In this document: positions 1 to 7,841 of the stretch, piece after piece | How positions within the stretch are numbered: the stretch's first letter is position 1 | Layout: the number at the start of each line of letters is the position of its first letter | Source: RGIG7213 sp045544195 | GTDB taxonomy: Bacteria; Bacillota; Clostridia; Oscillospirales; CAG-272 | Direction: 5' to 3' | Length of the DNA: 64,000 nucleotides | NCBI GenBank assembly: GCA_045544195.1 | Contig: JAZPYO010000048.1 | Span: forward strand, 11,806 to 75,805 | Translations under genes and position numbers: made by a program | The notes under the pieces: model-generated | What the model was told of the DNA's origin: nothing | What the model saw: only the letters and a program-made list of their open reading frames with translations | Databases searched by the model: none

Positions 1-56
1 AACACATTATTAAAAATATATCGTCTCAAAGTTTAAAGGTAAAGTATGAAAATGAA

Positions 57-84
57 TTGACAAACATTTTTTCAATGCTATAAT
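57..84 (+). promoter_or_regulatory. Sigma A promoter of the ABC exporter operon
   Basis: The site reads TTGACA, 16 nt, TATAAT. Transcription would begin near position 91, so an in-frame ATG at 95 would be almost leaderless. This favours the ATG at 158 as the real start of the first gene. Confidence 0.8.
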
Positions 85-157
85 ATGTTGATGCTTGAAT
101 AGCAAAAAATACACATTTTCAATTATTATGACCGTATACAGCACGGAGACTTTTAAT

Positions 158-2419
158 ATGAAGGATTATATTAAAAACAAAGAATTGTCAGCCGAGCTTA
201 AAAAAGCTTTGGATAGCTCAGATCTTACATCGCCCCTTTTCTGTATCGTTGGCGATCTGAGCGTAAAGGGTACGTACGGCGAAGCCTTGCTCGCCGTATC
301 GCAAAACGCATTATGCGCAATAAGCGGCAACGGAGAAGTGATTTTAATTCCGTTTTCGGAAATTGAAAACACACATGTCAAACGTATGTACGGAAGTGCA
401 AGAATAACCTTGACGAAGAAAAACGGTGAGAAAATAAAGCTGTTCCGTTTTTCATATACCGTATGTGCCTTGTGTGAGGCAGCTTGCGCTTTTATAAACA
501 GCGTTTCTTCAGGGGCAGATGTCAATGAAGAGCTTGAAAAGGTGGAAGATGCATTCCGCAGCCGCTTACTTGTATGTCCTAAGTGCGGCAGAACACTTTT
601 GCGCGCAGGCGCGGAATGTCTTAAATGCCAATCCAAAAACACCGTTTTGTCAAAGCTGATGCGGTATGTTTTGCCCCATAAGCGTTTATTGACCGTAACT
701 ATGATACTTTCATTTCTGTATACGGCTTTCGCACTTATTCCGCCTTACATAACAAAGATCCTCGTTGACGATGTGTTTACCGATGCCAATATGGCAAACG
801 GAGGCGATGCAGGAAGAAAAATGCTGGCGATAATCGTAGGCGTACTCGGAACATCGTATATAATAATTTTCGTTTTGAACGGCTTTAAGAACTATTGGAT
901 GCGTGTCGTCGGAGACAGGATCGTCAAAAGCCTGCGCGATGATGTTTACAGGAAGGCTCAATACCTGCCAATGAGCTTTTATGACAAGACCGCAACAGGC
1001 GCGGTGATAAATCGAATTTCAAGCGACACAAGCACGCTTCAGGCATTTGTTCTGCGTGTCACTCAAGAAGCGGTCATGCAGTTCTTCCTGTTGATAGGCA
1101 TCGTCATAATTATGCTTTTTATGGACTGGCGTTTGACGCTTTTATCGTTGATACCCGTTCCGTTTATCGTGTTAGGAACACGCTTTTTCCGCAAAAGAAT
1201 TGCTCCGTTCTACCGCAGGATATGGCGTAGATGGAGTGCAGTTACGTCAATACTTACAGATACGATACCGTGCGTTCGTGTGGTAAAGGCATTTGCAGGC
1301 GAGGAGCGTTCCGTTGACAAATTTGAAAAATATAACAACGAGTGGTACAAGACAGATATACGTTCAGCGAAGATCACTATAGCATTTCCGTTGATAGTCA
1401 CATTTCTTATTCACCTTGGAAACCTCGTTATCTGGGGAATAGGCGGCAACTGGGTAATAGACGGTCTTTTAACACCGGGTCTTCTTGTTTCGTTCTTGTC
1501 ATACACCTCGATCTTCTATCAGCCCATAAACTTTTTTGCGAATCTTTCAGACACATACCAAAGTGCTTTAGCGGCAGCAGAGAGAATACTTGATATTATC
1601 GATGCCGATCCCGAAGCAGATGCGGGAAAGGGTAATATTCCTGAAAAGGTAAACGGAAAAATCGAATTCCGAAACGTCAATTTCAGCTTTGACAAATCAA
1701 AGAAAACGCTTTCCGATATCAATCTTACAATCGAACCCGGCGACATAGTCGGCATTGTCGGAACGACAGGCTCAGGAAAGTCAACGCTGATAAATCTTCT
1801 GATGCGTTTTTACGATTCATATGAGGGAGAGATCCTTCTTGACGGTCAGAATATCAAGGATATCGACATAAGCTATTACCGCTCGTGTATCGGATATGTC
1901 CAGCAAGAGCCGATGATGTTTTCCGACACGATATACAACAACATTGCGTACGGATGCCCGAATTGCCACGTTGAGCAGGTCATTCACGCAGCAGATGTTG
2001 CCAACGCGCACACCTTCATTGCAAATCAACCTGACGGCTACGATTCAATGCTCGGAGAACGCGGAGTAGGTCTGTCAGGCGGTGAAAAGCAGCGTATTTC
2101 TATCGCCAGAGCCGTTCTGAAAAACCCTTCGATACTTATTTTTGATGAAGCAACAGCCGCCGTTGACAGCGAAACGGAAAACCTTATTCAAGAGGCAATT
2201 GAACATTTGATAAGCGGACGCACGACTCTGATGATCGCACACAGACTGTCAACCCTCAGAAAAGCCAACAAGATAGTCGTTGTAGATAACGGAAAAATAA
2301 TCGAATGCGGCTCGCACGATGAGCTTATGGCACTCAACGGAAAATATCGCAGGCTGATCGAAATACAGTCTATGTCCGAAAAGCTCAGTAAAAGCAAAAA
2401 AGAAGAAAACCTCGACTGA
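158..2419 (+). CDS. ABC exporter (fused permease and ATPase) with N-terminal zinc ribbon
   Basis: This is a type IV ABC exporter half-transporter of about 753 residues, expected to act as a dimer in the cytoplasmic membrane. Residues 1-135 form an unassigned domain. It is followed by a zinc ribbon (CPKC and CLKC, about 140-160), a six-helix transmembrane domain (about 170-470) and a nucleotide-binding domain. Visible ATPase motifs are Walker A GTTGSGKST (about 535), signature LSGGEKQR (about 640), Walker B ILIFDE and the H-loop IAHRLST. The start at 158 has GGAG nine nt upstream, whereas in-frame ATGs at 95 and 128 have no ribosome site. A DUF1854 gene follows 25 nt later. In Burkholderiales, exporters paired with DUF1854 proteins are annotated as cyanophycin-associated, but no cyanophycin genes are visible here. 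The substrate is unknown. Confidence 0.9.
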   Translation: MKDYIKNKELSAELKKALDSSDLTSPLFCIVGDLSVKGTYGEALLAVSQNALCAISGNGEVILIPFSEIENTHVKRMYGSARITLTKKNGEKIKLFRFSYTVCALCEAACAFINSVSSGADVNEELEKVEDAFRSRLLVCPKCGRTLLRAGAECLKCQSKNTVLSKLMRYVLPHKRLLTVTMILSFLYTAFALIPPYITKILVDDVFTDANMANGGDAGRKMLAIIVGVLGTSYIIIFVLNGFKNYWMRVVGDRIVKSLRDDVYRKAQYLPMSFYDKTATGAVINRISSDTSTLQAFVLRVTQEAVMQFFLLIGIVIIMLFMDWRLTLLSLIPVPFIVLGTRFFRKRIAPFYRRIWRRWSAVTSILTDTIPCVRVVKAFAGEERSVDKFEKYNNEWYKTDIRSAKITIAFPLIVTFLIHLGNLVIWGIGGNWVIDGLLTPGLLVSFLSYTSIFYQPINFFANLSDTYQSALAAAERILDIIDADPEADAGKGNIPEKVNGKIEFRNVNFSFDKSKKTLSDINLTIEPGDIVGIVGTTGSGKSTLINLLMRFYDSYEGEILLDGQNIKDIDISYYRSCIGYVQQEPMMFSDTIYNNIAYGCPNCHVEQVIHAADVANAHTFIANQPDGYDSMLGERGVGLSGGEKQRISIARAVLKNPSILIFDEATAAVDSETENLIQEAIEHLISGRTTLMIAHRLSTLRKANKIVVVDNGKIIECGSHDELMALNGKYRRLIEIQSMSEKLSKSKKEENLD

Positions 2420-2444
2420 TAAACACTTTCAGAAAGGAAATATT

Positions 2445-2933
2445 ATGGCACGTTTTTATGTTGAAGGCGATATGGTAATGTTCACAGCGGGCGAATTTCA
2501 TCTTGTGAATATGAAGCTGTTCGACGGCAGAGAATATTCAAATATCGAGCCGAGGCGTCTGTTTCCCATAAGCGGCCTTACAAAGTACATTTCACTTCTT
2601 GATGAAAAATCAAACGAAATAGCCATCATACGTGACATTGACACATTGATGCCCGAATCAAAAAAAGTCATCGAAAATAGCCTTAATGAATATTATCTTA
2701 TACCGAAAATCGTTTCGGTTATTGACAGATACGAAAAATATGGTATACTTAAATGGACGGTGGAGACTGACAGAGGTGTACACACGTTTGAGATAAAAAA
2801 CAGAGGCTCTGACATAAAAGCATTGTTTGACGGCAGGATCCTCATCCGCGACAGCGATGATAACCGATATGAAATACCAAACCTGAACGAGCTTGATAAA
2901 AAGAGCCGCAAGCTGCTCAGTATGGACCTATAA
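2445..2933 (+). CDS. DUF1854 family protein, partner of the ABC exporter
   Basis: This soluble protein of 162 residues matches the DUF1854 pattern. It has FDGREYSNIEPRRLFPIS-type residues near the N-terminus, a central G-x-L-K-W-x-V-x-T-D-R-G segment, and a C-terminal D-S-D-D-N-R-Y-E-I-P-N stretch followed by LDKKSR. It has no signal peptide or membrane helix. GAAAGGA lies 7 nt before the ATG, and the gene follows the exporter by 25 nt, so the two are probably co-transcribed. The family is known mainly for standing next to ABC exporters, but its biochemical role is unknown. A cytoplasmic accessory or regulator of the exporter is an inference. Confidence 0.85.
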   Translation: MARFYVEGDMVMFTAGEFHLVNMKLFDGREYSNIEPRRLFPISGLTKYISLLDEKSNEIAIIRDIDTLMPESKKVIENSLNEYYLIPKIVSVIDRYEKYGILKWTVETDRGVHTFEIKNRGSDIKALFDGRILIRDSDDNRYEIPNLNELDKKSRKLLSMDL

Positions 2934-2961
2934 AACATATATGCGAAAGGAACACAAATAA

Positions 2962-3288
2962 ATGAAACTTGTTATTGCAATAGTACCGAACGATGACAGC
3001 GTCGTTGCGACATCTGCACTCACAAAGGAAGGCTTTTTTGTAACGAAGCTTTCAACGACAGGCGGCTTTTTGATGGTCGGAAACACGACCCTGCTCATAG
3101 GTACTGACGAGGAAAAAGTACCCGCCATAAAGGAAATACTCAAAACACACTGCTGCGGCAGGAAACAACTCAATCCCTCAATATCTTCATTCGGCAGAGG
3201 TATTGCCGACGGGGGACTTGCGGAAGAAACAACAGTCGGCGGTGCAACAATGTTCGTACTGAACGTTGAATCATTTGAAAAAATATAA
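2962..3288 (+). CDS. darA: Cyclic di-AMP receptor, DarA/PstA (YaaQ) family
   Basis: The 108-residue protein has the PII-like fold of the c-di-AMP receptor DarA/PstA. It begins MKLVIAIVPNDD, has the signature STTGGFLMVGNTTLLIG, and has the expected length. In Firmicutes this trimeric protein binds c-di-AMP between subunits, but its output is still unclear. An AAAGGA site precedes the ATG. It is the third gene of the operon, 28 nt after the DUF1854 gene, and a strong terminator follows. Family homologues usually sit near tmk and holB, so linkage to an exporter is less common and may hint at a c-di-AMP link to export (inference). Confidence 0.9.
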   Translation: MKLVIAIVPNDDSVVATSALTKEGFFVTKLSTTGGFLMVGNTTLLIGTDEEKVPAIKEILKTHCCGRKQLNPSISSFGRGIADGGLAEETTVGGATMFVLNVESFEKI

Positions 3289-3300
3289 CATATAAATAAA

Positions 3301-3340
3301 TGTCCGAAACAGTAAAAATACGTTTCGGACATTTTAATTT
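3301..3340 (+). terminator. Rho-independent terminator after darA
   Basis: A 10-bp perfect stem (TGTCCGAAAC pairing with GTTTCGGACA) with an 11-nt loop is followed by TTTTAATTT. It ends the exporter-DUF1854-darA operon. Confidence 0.9.
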
Positions 3341-3349
3341 ATCATATAA

Positions 3350-3381
3350 AAACGGCATGACCCGTCAGGTCATGCCGTTTA
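3350..3381 (-). terminator. Terminator of the binding-protein gene
   Basis: AAACGGCATGACC pairs with its perfect complement across a short loop. On the minus strand the hairpin is followed by a T/A-rich run. It lies 17 nt past the stop of the minus-strand binding-protein gene. Confidence 0.85.
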
Positions 3382-3397
3382 CTGTTACATATATCTA

Positions 3398-5182
3398 TTA
3401 TGCCTCTGTTTCAAGGAAACGCTCGTAATCCTTGAGCTTTGTTTTATTGAACACTCTGTAACCGAAGATGGATGAGCCTATCTTAGACATATCCTTGGAC
3501 AGATAATACTCTGTATAGAACTGCAGAGGAATGATCGCCATATCTTCCATAAGGAGCTTTTCTGCTTCAGCCAGCTTCGTAGCTCTTTCTTCGGAGTACG
3601 GAGCAAGCGCCATAGCTTCCTTTATAAGAGCGTTATAGGCTTCGCTCGCGTAGCCCGATGCGTTGGGAACAGGATCATAATTGTTATTGAGTGTATCACG
3701 CGCAGCGCCGCTGTATTCGATAGCGAAAGGAGCAAGCGTTCCGATAGCATCGGTGGAATTTGACTGATAATCCACTGAGATAACGTCATAATCGCCGGTC
3801 TTGTATGCTTCCATATACTCCTTGCGGTCAAGGGCCTTTACCGTAACACTGAAGCCAAGTGCCTCCCACTTTTCCTCAGCATACTTTGCAACCAGCTCAT
3901 CAACACCGTTGATAGTGTAATCACGGCAAACGAGCTTTATGGACTTATCGCCTGAGGCAGCCTTTGCAAGTGACTTTGCGCTGTCAAAATCAGCGCTTGC
4001 GCTGATAGCATCACCCTGTACACCGCGGAATGACGTTTTATATTTCGTATTGTAAACAGGCGTGGGAACTATACCGGTAGCCGCTGTATTTATACCGCCC
4101 GTCAGAGCGACTATTTCGTTTCTGTCAAGCGCCTTTGAAAGTGCTACTCTGACGTCCTTTGAATCAAACAGCTCATTTTTACGGTTGAACATAAAGGTAT
4201 GCGTTGAGAAAAGATCGCTCTTTTCCATATCATCCTTATAATTGGCTATCTGATCTAAAGGCAAATTGGAAAGATAGAATATATCGCCGTTGTTGAACTG
4301 ATCGAGCAATCCCTGGATACCCGCTCCGTCCTTCGCAAAGTACTCATAGTGGAGTATTATCTTATGGGGCTTAACGAACTTGAGCTCGTTTTCGCCGTCC
4401 TCGCCCTTAAGACGATAATACTTGTTTCTTTCAAGCGTATACTGACCGTTAGCCTTTTCCTCGTCCATTTTCTTTATAGCGAACGGACCGTTTGTAACCA
4501 TCATCGTTGCCTTCGTCGCCCATGTTGTATCGTAAAGCATCTGGTCGTTTTCATCGTACTGAACAACACCGTCATCGTCTGTAAGAGGCTTACTTACTTT
4601 ATCCTCTCTCAAGGGAACGAGAGCGGGAGATGCGAGCAATTCAAGAAAATGATCATAATCTATCGCCTTCTCAAATTCGATCTCGAGAAGGTCGCTGTCA
4701 GGAGCTGTTATACCGATATCATCAACACTGACACCCGCCTGACCTTCCTTCGCCGGCTTTGCGTTCTTTATATCGTATAAAAGAACTGCGGCATCGCTGG
4801 AAAAATCGGGAGTAAGAATACGCTTCCACGCGAAAATGAAGTCGTCAGCCGTAACAGCTGTACCGTCGCTCCATTTTGTAGCCTTCAGCTCAATGAGCAT
4901 TTTGTATTCGCCTCTGTCCTCGTCCTCGTCAATGGTTATATCCTTAGCCATTGCATTTACGACCTTGCCATTAGCATCGATCCTCGTCAAGCCCTCGTAC
5001 AAAAGGCCGAGAACCTTTACCGCATCAGAATCGACGTATGCGGTAGCAGGATCAAAATTCTTAATTTCGGAAGAAAGCAGCATATGTATTATTGCGCCCC
5101 TGTCATTTTCCGCACGTGAACATCCGACAAAAGCCGTAAGTGCGAAAACGGCACACAAAATCAGTGCAAGGATTCTCTTCAT
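3398..5182 (-). CDS. Oligopeptide-type ABC transporter substrate-binding lipoprotein (SBP family 5)
   Basis: The 594-residue protein starts with a lipoprotein signal peptide ending in the lipobox FVGC (Cys21). It then shows the family 5 binding-protein fold of OppA/DppA. Visible family features are the early LLSSEIKNFDPATAYVDSD region, the KWSDGTAVTADDFIFAWKR motif and the GPFAIKK segment. It would capture a peptide or similar ligand outside the membrane. No permease or ATPase genes adjoin it, so it must share a translocator encoded elsewhere or act alone. The start is set by AGGAGGT about 8 nt upstream of the ATG. Its own promoter and terminator make it a monocistronic unit. Confidence 0.9.
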   Translation of the reverse strand: MKRILALILCAVFALTAFVGCSRAENDRGAIIHMLLSSEIKNFDPATAYVDSDAVKVLGLLYEGLTRIDANGKVVNAMAKDITIDEDEDRGEYKMLIELKATKWSDGTAVTADDFIFAWKRILTPDFSSDAAVLLYDIKNAKPAKEGQAGVSVDDIGITAPDSDLLEIEFEKAIDYDHFLELLASPALVPLREDKVSKPLTDDDGVVQYDENDQMLYDTTWATKATMMVTNGPFAIKKMDEEKANGQYTLERNKYYRLKGEDGENELKFVKPHKIILHYEYFAKDGAGIQGLLDQFNNGDIFYLSNLPLDQIANYKDDMEKSDLFSTHTFMFNRKNELFDSKDVRVALSKALDRNEIVALTGGINTAATGIVPTPVYNTKYKTSFRGVQGDAISASADFDSAKSLAKAASGDKSIKLVCRDYTINGVDELVAKYAEEKWEALGFSVTVKALDRKEYMEAYKTGDYDVISVDYQSNSTDAIGTLAPFAIEYSGAARDTLNNNYDPVPNASGYASEAYNALIKEAMALAPYSEERATKLAEAEKLLMEDMAIIPLQFYTEYYLSKDMSKIGSSIFGYRVFNKTKLKDYERFLETEA

Positions 5183-5231
5183 TTAAATGAACCTCCTTAG
5201 ATTCAATAAAATAATAGTACTTTACCGTAGT

Positions 5232-5260
5232 ATTATAGCATTAAATCCGTAGATAATCAA
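5232..5260 (-). promoter_or_regulatory. Sigma A promoter of the binding-protein gene
   Basis: On the minus strand the sequence is TTGATT, 17 nt, TATAAT, about 50 nt upstream of the start codon. The rest of the 217-nt gap to the next gene is AT-rich with no other visible element. Confidence 0.75.
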
Positions 5261-5399
5261 TAATAAAAAATTAATTTTTATAAAGATTTATACATCTGCA
5301 CAAAAAAATATTTTCTAATTGGCTATTTTGCACACAATTTTACATTTTTTGTTCGTGTTAAAGATCGAAGCAGTCAATAATTAACCATCAATAAAAGAA

Positions 5400-5765
5400 T
5401 TATTTACGTTTATACACCGCAAAGGCCAGGCACAGACACATAATAACGCACACCGCAGCGCCTGCCGAAAGGCTGATGGTGCCTGCTTCCATTCCGCCGA
5501 CAACGCCGAAGAACGCAACACATGCAAGCGCTATCAAAACCGCCTTCAACGCATTGGCAATAACTGCGTAAAGCGAAGTACGCTTGAAAGAAGCCGCGCA
5601 TATATAGACCGCATTGAATATGTAGCTGAGTGCGTACGCCGTGTATTCAGCGCCAAACATCATAGCGGAAATGAATTCCACAAGCCCTTCCGTTAAAATG
5701 TGACCGAGCGAAACCGTCCTTTTCTCTTTGTATTCTCTGTATTTTACTGAAATATTGTTATTCAT
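5400..5765 (-). CDS. Small integral membrane protein, divergent from a LexA/CI-type repressor
   Basis: The protein of about 121 residues has a short charged N-terminus (KYREYKEKRT) and then hydrophobic stretches consistent with three or four membrane helices. It ends in the basic tail YKRK. I do not recognise the family. The start at 5765 is chosen because GGAGG stands about 5 nt upstream; the in-frame codon at 5786 has no such site. The gene is divergent from the repressor gene at 5949, and its consensus promoter carries the same CGGTAA box, so it is probably repressed by that protein. A stress-induced membrane protein or holin-like function is possible, but nothing in the sequence proves it. 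Confidence 0.7.
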   Translation of the reverse strand: MNNNISVKYREYKEKRTVSLGHILTEGLVEFISAMMFGAEYTAYALSYIFNAVYICAASFKRTSLYAVIANALKAVLIALACVAFFGVVGGMEAGTISLSAGAAVCVIMCLCLAFAVYKRK

Positions 5766-5806
5766 AAGAACCTCCGTGATTACCAAAATCGGTAGTTTGT
5801 GACCGT

Positions 5807-5835
5807 ATTATACACCAAAAACGGTAATTTGTCAA
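5807..5835 (-). promoter_or_regulatory. Consensus sigma A promoter of the small membrane protein gene
   Basis: On the minus strand it reads TTGACA, 17 nt, TATAAT, a perfect match to consensus. The spacer contains AATTACCG, the complement of the CGGTAATT box found in the opposing promoter. Confidence 0.85.
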
Positions 5836-5875
5836 TAGAAAATCGAGATTTTTTTATAAAATTCGGAAAATTTAC

Positions 5876-5903
5876 TTGACAAAACGGTAATTTTGAGTAT
5901 AAT
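5876..5903 (+). promoter_or_regulatory. Consensus sigma A promoter of the repressor gene
   Basis: The site reads TTGACA, 16 nt, TATAAT, and its spacer contains AAACGGTAATTTT. Start of transcription would be near 5910, about 40 nt before the repressor ATG. Confidence 0.85.
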
Positions 5904-5948
5904 TAAGTACAGAAAACGGTAAAACATACTTCAAAATGGGGTGTCCAT

Positions 5949-6671
5949 ATGGATTGGTTACTTGAGCTTAAAAGAATAAAGAATGAAAAGGGAATAAAAA
6001 ATGATGAATTAGCTGAACGCTCCGGCATACCGCTCGGTACGCTGAACAAGCTGCTTGCAGGACAGACAGGCAGCGTAAAGCTTTCGACAATTATAGCATT
6101 GGCAGACGCCTTGCAGGTTTCTTTGAGCGAGCTCATAGGCACAGACGGCTATTCGGATGACGAAAAGGAATTTATAAAAAAGCTGCGTATGCTTGACGGC
6201 GAGGGCTTCAACAACGTTTCCGACTGTTTGCAAAGAGAGTACGCACGCACGCTCGAAGCACGCAAAAAAAAGACCTCCTACGAGGTCGAGGATACTGCAA
6301 CGGTACGTATTTTGTTTTATGACGTTCCCGTTTCAGCAGGCTGCGGATATTATCTTGACAGCGACAAGGCGCAAAAAATAACCCTCGCATCGACGCCCGT
6401 TACAGAAAGGGCAGATTTTGCCCTTCGCGTCAGCGGCGACAGCATGGAGCCGAGGTTTTCAAACGGCGATATTGTTATCATAGAATCGGGAAGCAATGTT
6501 CAGATCGGAGAAATAGGAATTTTTGTAATCAACGGCGAGGGCTACATCAAAAAGCTTGGCTCTGACCGTCTCATCTCCCTTAACCCAGCTTACAGCGACA
6601 TAAAAATAAAGCCCGATGACTCATTTGAGTGCAAAGGGCTTGTTCTCGGCAAGCTGAAAAGGAGCTTATAA
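5949..6671 (+). CDS. XRE-family repressor with S24 (LexA/CI-type) self-cleavage domain
   Basis: The 240-residue protein has an N-terminal XRE helix-turn-helix (about 5-60; LAERSGIPLGTLNKLLAG) and a C-terminal S24 peptidase domain. The cleavage dipeptide is Ala130-Gly131 in VPVSAGCG, the nucleophile is Ser165 in VSGDSMEP, and the general-base lysine is Lys202 in GYIKKL. The distances (35 residues from Ala to Ser, 37 from Ser to Lys) equal those of E. coli LexA (Ala84, Ser119, Lys156), so RecA-stimulated autocleavage is likely. It should bind the CGGTAA boxes just upstream and repress itself and the divergent membrane-protein gene. It is not LexA proper, because its helix-turn-helix is XRE type and its boxes differ from the SOS box at recA. 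No phage genes are nearby. The gene overlaps the convergent gene at 6666 by 6 nt. Confidence 0.9.
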   Translation: MDWLLELKRIKNEKGIKNDELAERSGIPLGTLNKLLAGQTGSVKLSTIIALADALQVSLSELIGTDGYSDDEKEFIKKLRMLDGEGFNNVSDCLQREYARTLEARKKKTSYEVEDTATVRILFYDVPVSAGCGYYLDSDKAQKITLASTPVTERADFALRVSGDSMEPRFSNGDIVIIESGSNVQIGEIGIFVINGEGYIKKLGSDRLISLNPAYSDIKIKPDDSFECKGLVLGKLKRSL

Positions 6672-7352
6672 CAGAACCGCTCCGCCGATATCCAAAGGCA
6701 AAGCTTCTGACAGATTTACGACTTCTGTGTCGGTTTCCGCACAGAAGTCTTTTATTTTTTCCCAATCGGAATGGTATCGAAGATCACCGAAAATAAACAG
6801 CCTGCCGTTATCATAAAATGACGCCCCGCCGATAAATCCGCTGTTATATCCCTTCAATTCAATTCCGCCCGACGATATGAAAAGCACATTTTCACCGTTT
6901 TTCCGCATCGCCTCAGCTATGGAAGGATCGGACGTCACGGCGCCTGATGCGGTAAAGGCGACCGAGCATTTTGCATATCCCTGCTTCACATTTGATACGG
7001 GGATATTTCTTTTTTCGGCATATTCGAGTATTTCAGAACACACACTGCTCTTTTTGCAATACAGAGAGCTTTCGGTAAAAAAGGCATTGAACAAAATGTC
7101 CTTCGGATATTTTGGAAAATGGCTTTGTAATACGGTTTTTACAGGATATGACGCGAATATATCCTTATTTTCGCGATAATAGTAATCGCACATTAATATC
7201 TCGTTGCCGAGAACGATAGCAAGCATATCCGCGTGAGATGATACAGGCTTTGCCAAACGCTGTGACGGGGGCATTATAACCGTTTTATATCCGAAAGAGG
7301 ACAGGGCTTGAGCAAAGCTCCTTCCGCATTCACCGATAAACAGAGTTTTCAT
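6666..7352 (-). CDS. DUF6873-type protein with predicted GME (guanidine-modifying enzyme) fold
   Basis: The protein of about 228 residues resembles the clostridial DUF6873 family, which is predicted to adopt the GME fold of amidinotransferases and arginine deiminases. Characteristic segments are VKQGYAKCS, a SDPSIAEAM-type stretch, and a late GYNSGFIGGAS followed by FGDL and a histidine. No catalytic role has been shown for the family as far as I know. The start at 7352 (ATG) is preferred over an upstream TTG at 7379, because that TTG lies inside the terminator of rpmB. The ribosome site is weak (GGGTG). The C-terminus overlaps the end of the repressor gene by 6 nt in convergent orientation. 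Confidence 0.7.
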   Translation of the reverse strand: MKTLFIGECGRSFAQALSSFGYKTVIMPPSQRLAKPVSSHADMLAIVLGNEILMCDYYYRENKDIFASYPVKTVLQSHFPKYPKDILFNAFFTESSLYCKKSSVCSEILEYAEKRNIPVSNVKQGYAKCSVAFTASGAVTSDPSIAEAMRKNGENVLFISSGGIELKGYNSGFIGGASFYDNGRLFIFGDLRYHSDWEKIKDFCAETDTEVVNLSEALPLDIGGAVLL

Positions 7353-7378
7353 TTTATCACACCCTTGTTCATAACGCA

Positions 7379-7406
7379 AAAAAAGAACGGTGTTCCGTTC
7401 TTTTTT
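7379..7406 (-). terminator. Rho-independent terminator of rpmB
   Basis: AAAAAAGAACGG and CCGTTCTTTTTT form a symmetric stem around a 4-nt loop. It lies about 30 nt beyond the rpmB stop on the minus strand. Confidence 0.85.
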
Positions 7407-7436
7407 GTGTTTTGTTTTCTTTTCAAACAGACCGGC

Positions 7437-7622
7437 TTACGCTCTGCTTATTTTACCGGAACGGAGGCAACGGGAACAAACGGCTACAGTTCTTGTAGTA
7501 CCGTCTACATTCGCCTTAACTTTTCTTATATTAGCCTTCCATGCTCTGTTTGTTTTACGGTTTGAGTGGGAAACATTGTGACCGAATGTAACACCCTTTC
7601 CGCATACGCAACACTTTGCCAT
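7437..7622 (-). CDS. rpmB: 50S ribosomal protein L28
   Basis: The 61-residue protein is a standard bacterial L28. It starts MAKCCVCGKG, has the GHNVSHSNRKTNRAW core, and ends with VCSRCLRSGKI. Two CxxC pairs show the zinc-binding form. Its length is normal for the family. A GGAGG ribosome site precedes the ATG. The gene is monocistronic, with its own promoter at 7720-7748 and a terminator downstream. Confidence 0.97.
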   Translation of the reverse strand: MAKCCVCGKGVTFGHNVSHSNRKTNRAWKANIRKVKANVDGTTRTVAVCSRCLRSGKISRA

Positions 7623-7719
7623 AATTTACACCTCCCTGACGGAATCATATAATATCAAGCCCGTCAAATCACGGGCGAAGTCGAACGACAATTTTATACC
7701 GTTACAACAGACAACGACG

Positions 7720-7748
7720 ATTATATCACATCAACTGCGAAAAATCAA
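7720..7748 (-). promoter_or_regulatory. Sigma A promoter of rpmB
   Basis: On the minus strand it reads TTGATT, 17 nt, TATAAT. The leader is about 90 nt long. No other element was seen in the gap between birA and rpmB. Confidence 0.7.
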
Positions 7749-7841
7749 TAGCGTTTTCAAAAAAATATCAATTAAATTGTGAATTTTTTTACAAATTATT
7801 GTTTTTAATCCCGAAATACACCGAGAATTACTATATAAAAC

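Larger units (their letters stand above)
5781..5922. promoter_or_regulatory. Cluster of CGGTAA operator-like boxes between divergent promoters
   Basis: Four copies of a GGTA-centred box lie in 140 nt. TACCAAAATCGGTA (5781-5794) is a dyad of TACC and GGTA. AAAACGGTAATTT (about 5817-5829) lies in the minus-strand promoter spacer. AAAACGGTAATTTT (about 5881-5894) lies in the plus-strand spacer. GAAAACGGTAAAAC (5912-5925) covers the start of the repressor transcript. This placement is typical of operators for a Cro/CI-type repressor that controls its own gene and its divergent neighbour. The assignment to the repressor at 5949 is inference. Confidence 0.65.

Noticed and set aside
5949..6671. Prophage remnant around the CI-like repressor
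   Set aside because: No integrase, replication, capsid or lysis genes, and no attachment repeats flank it. The neighbours are ordinary chromosomal genes.
7353..7379. TTG start for the DUF6873 gene
   Set aside because: The codon lies within the terminator hairpin of rpmB and lacks a ribosome site. The ATG at 7352 fits better.
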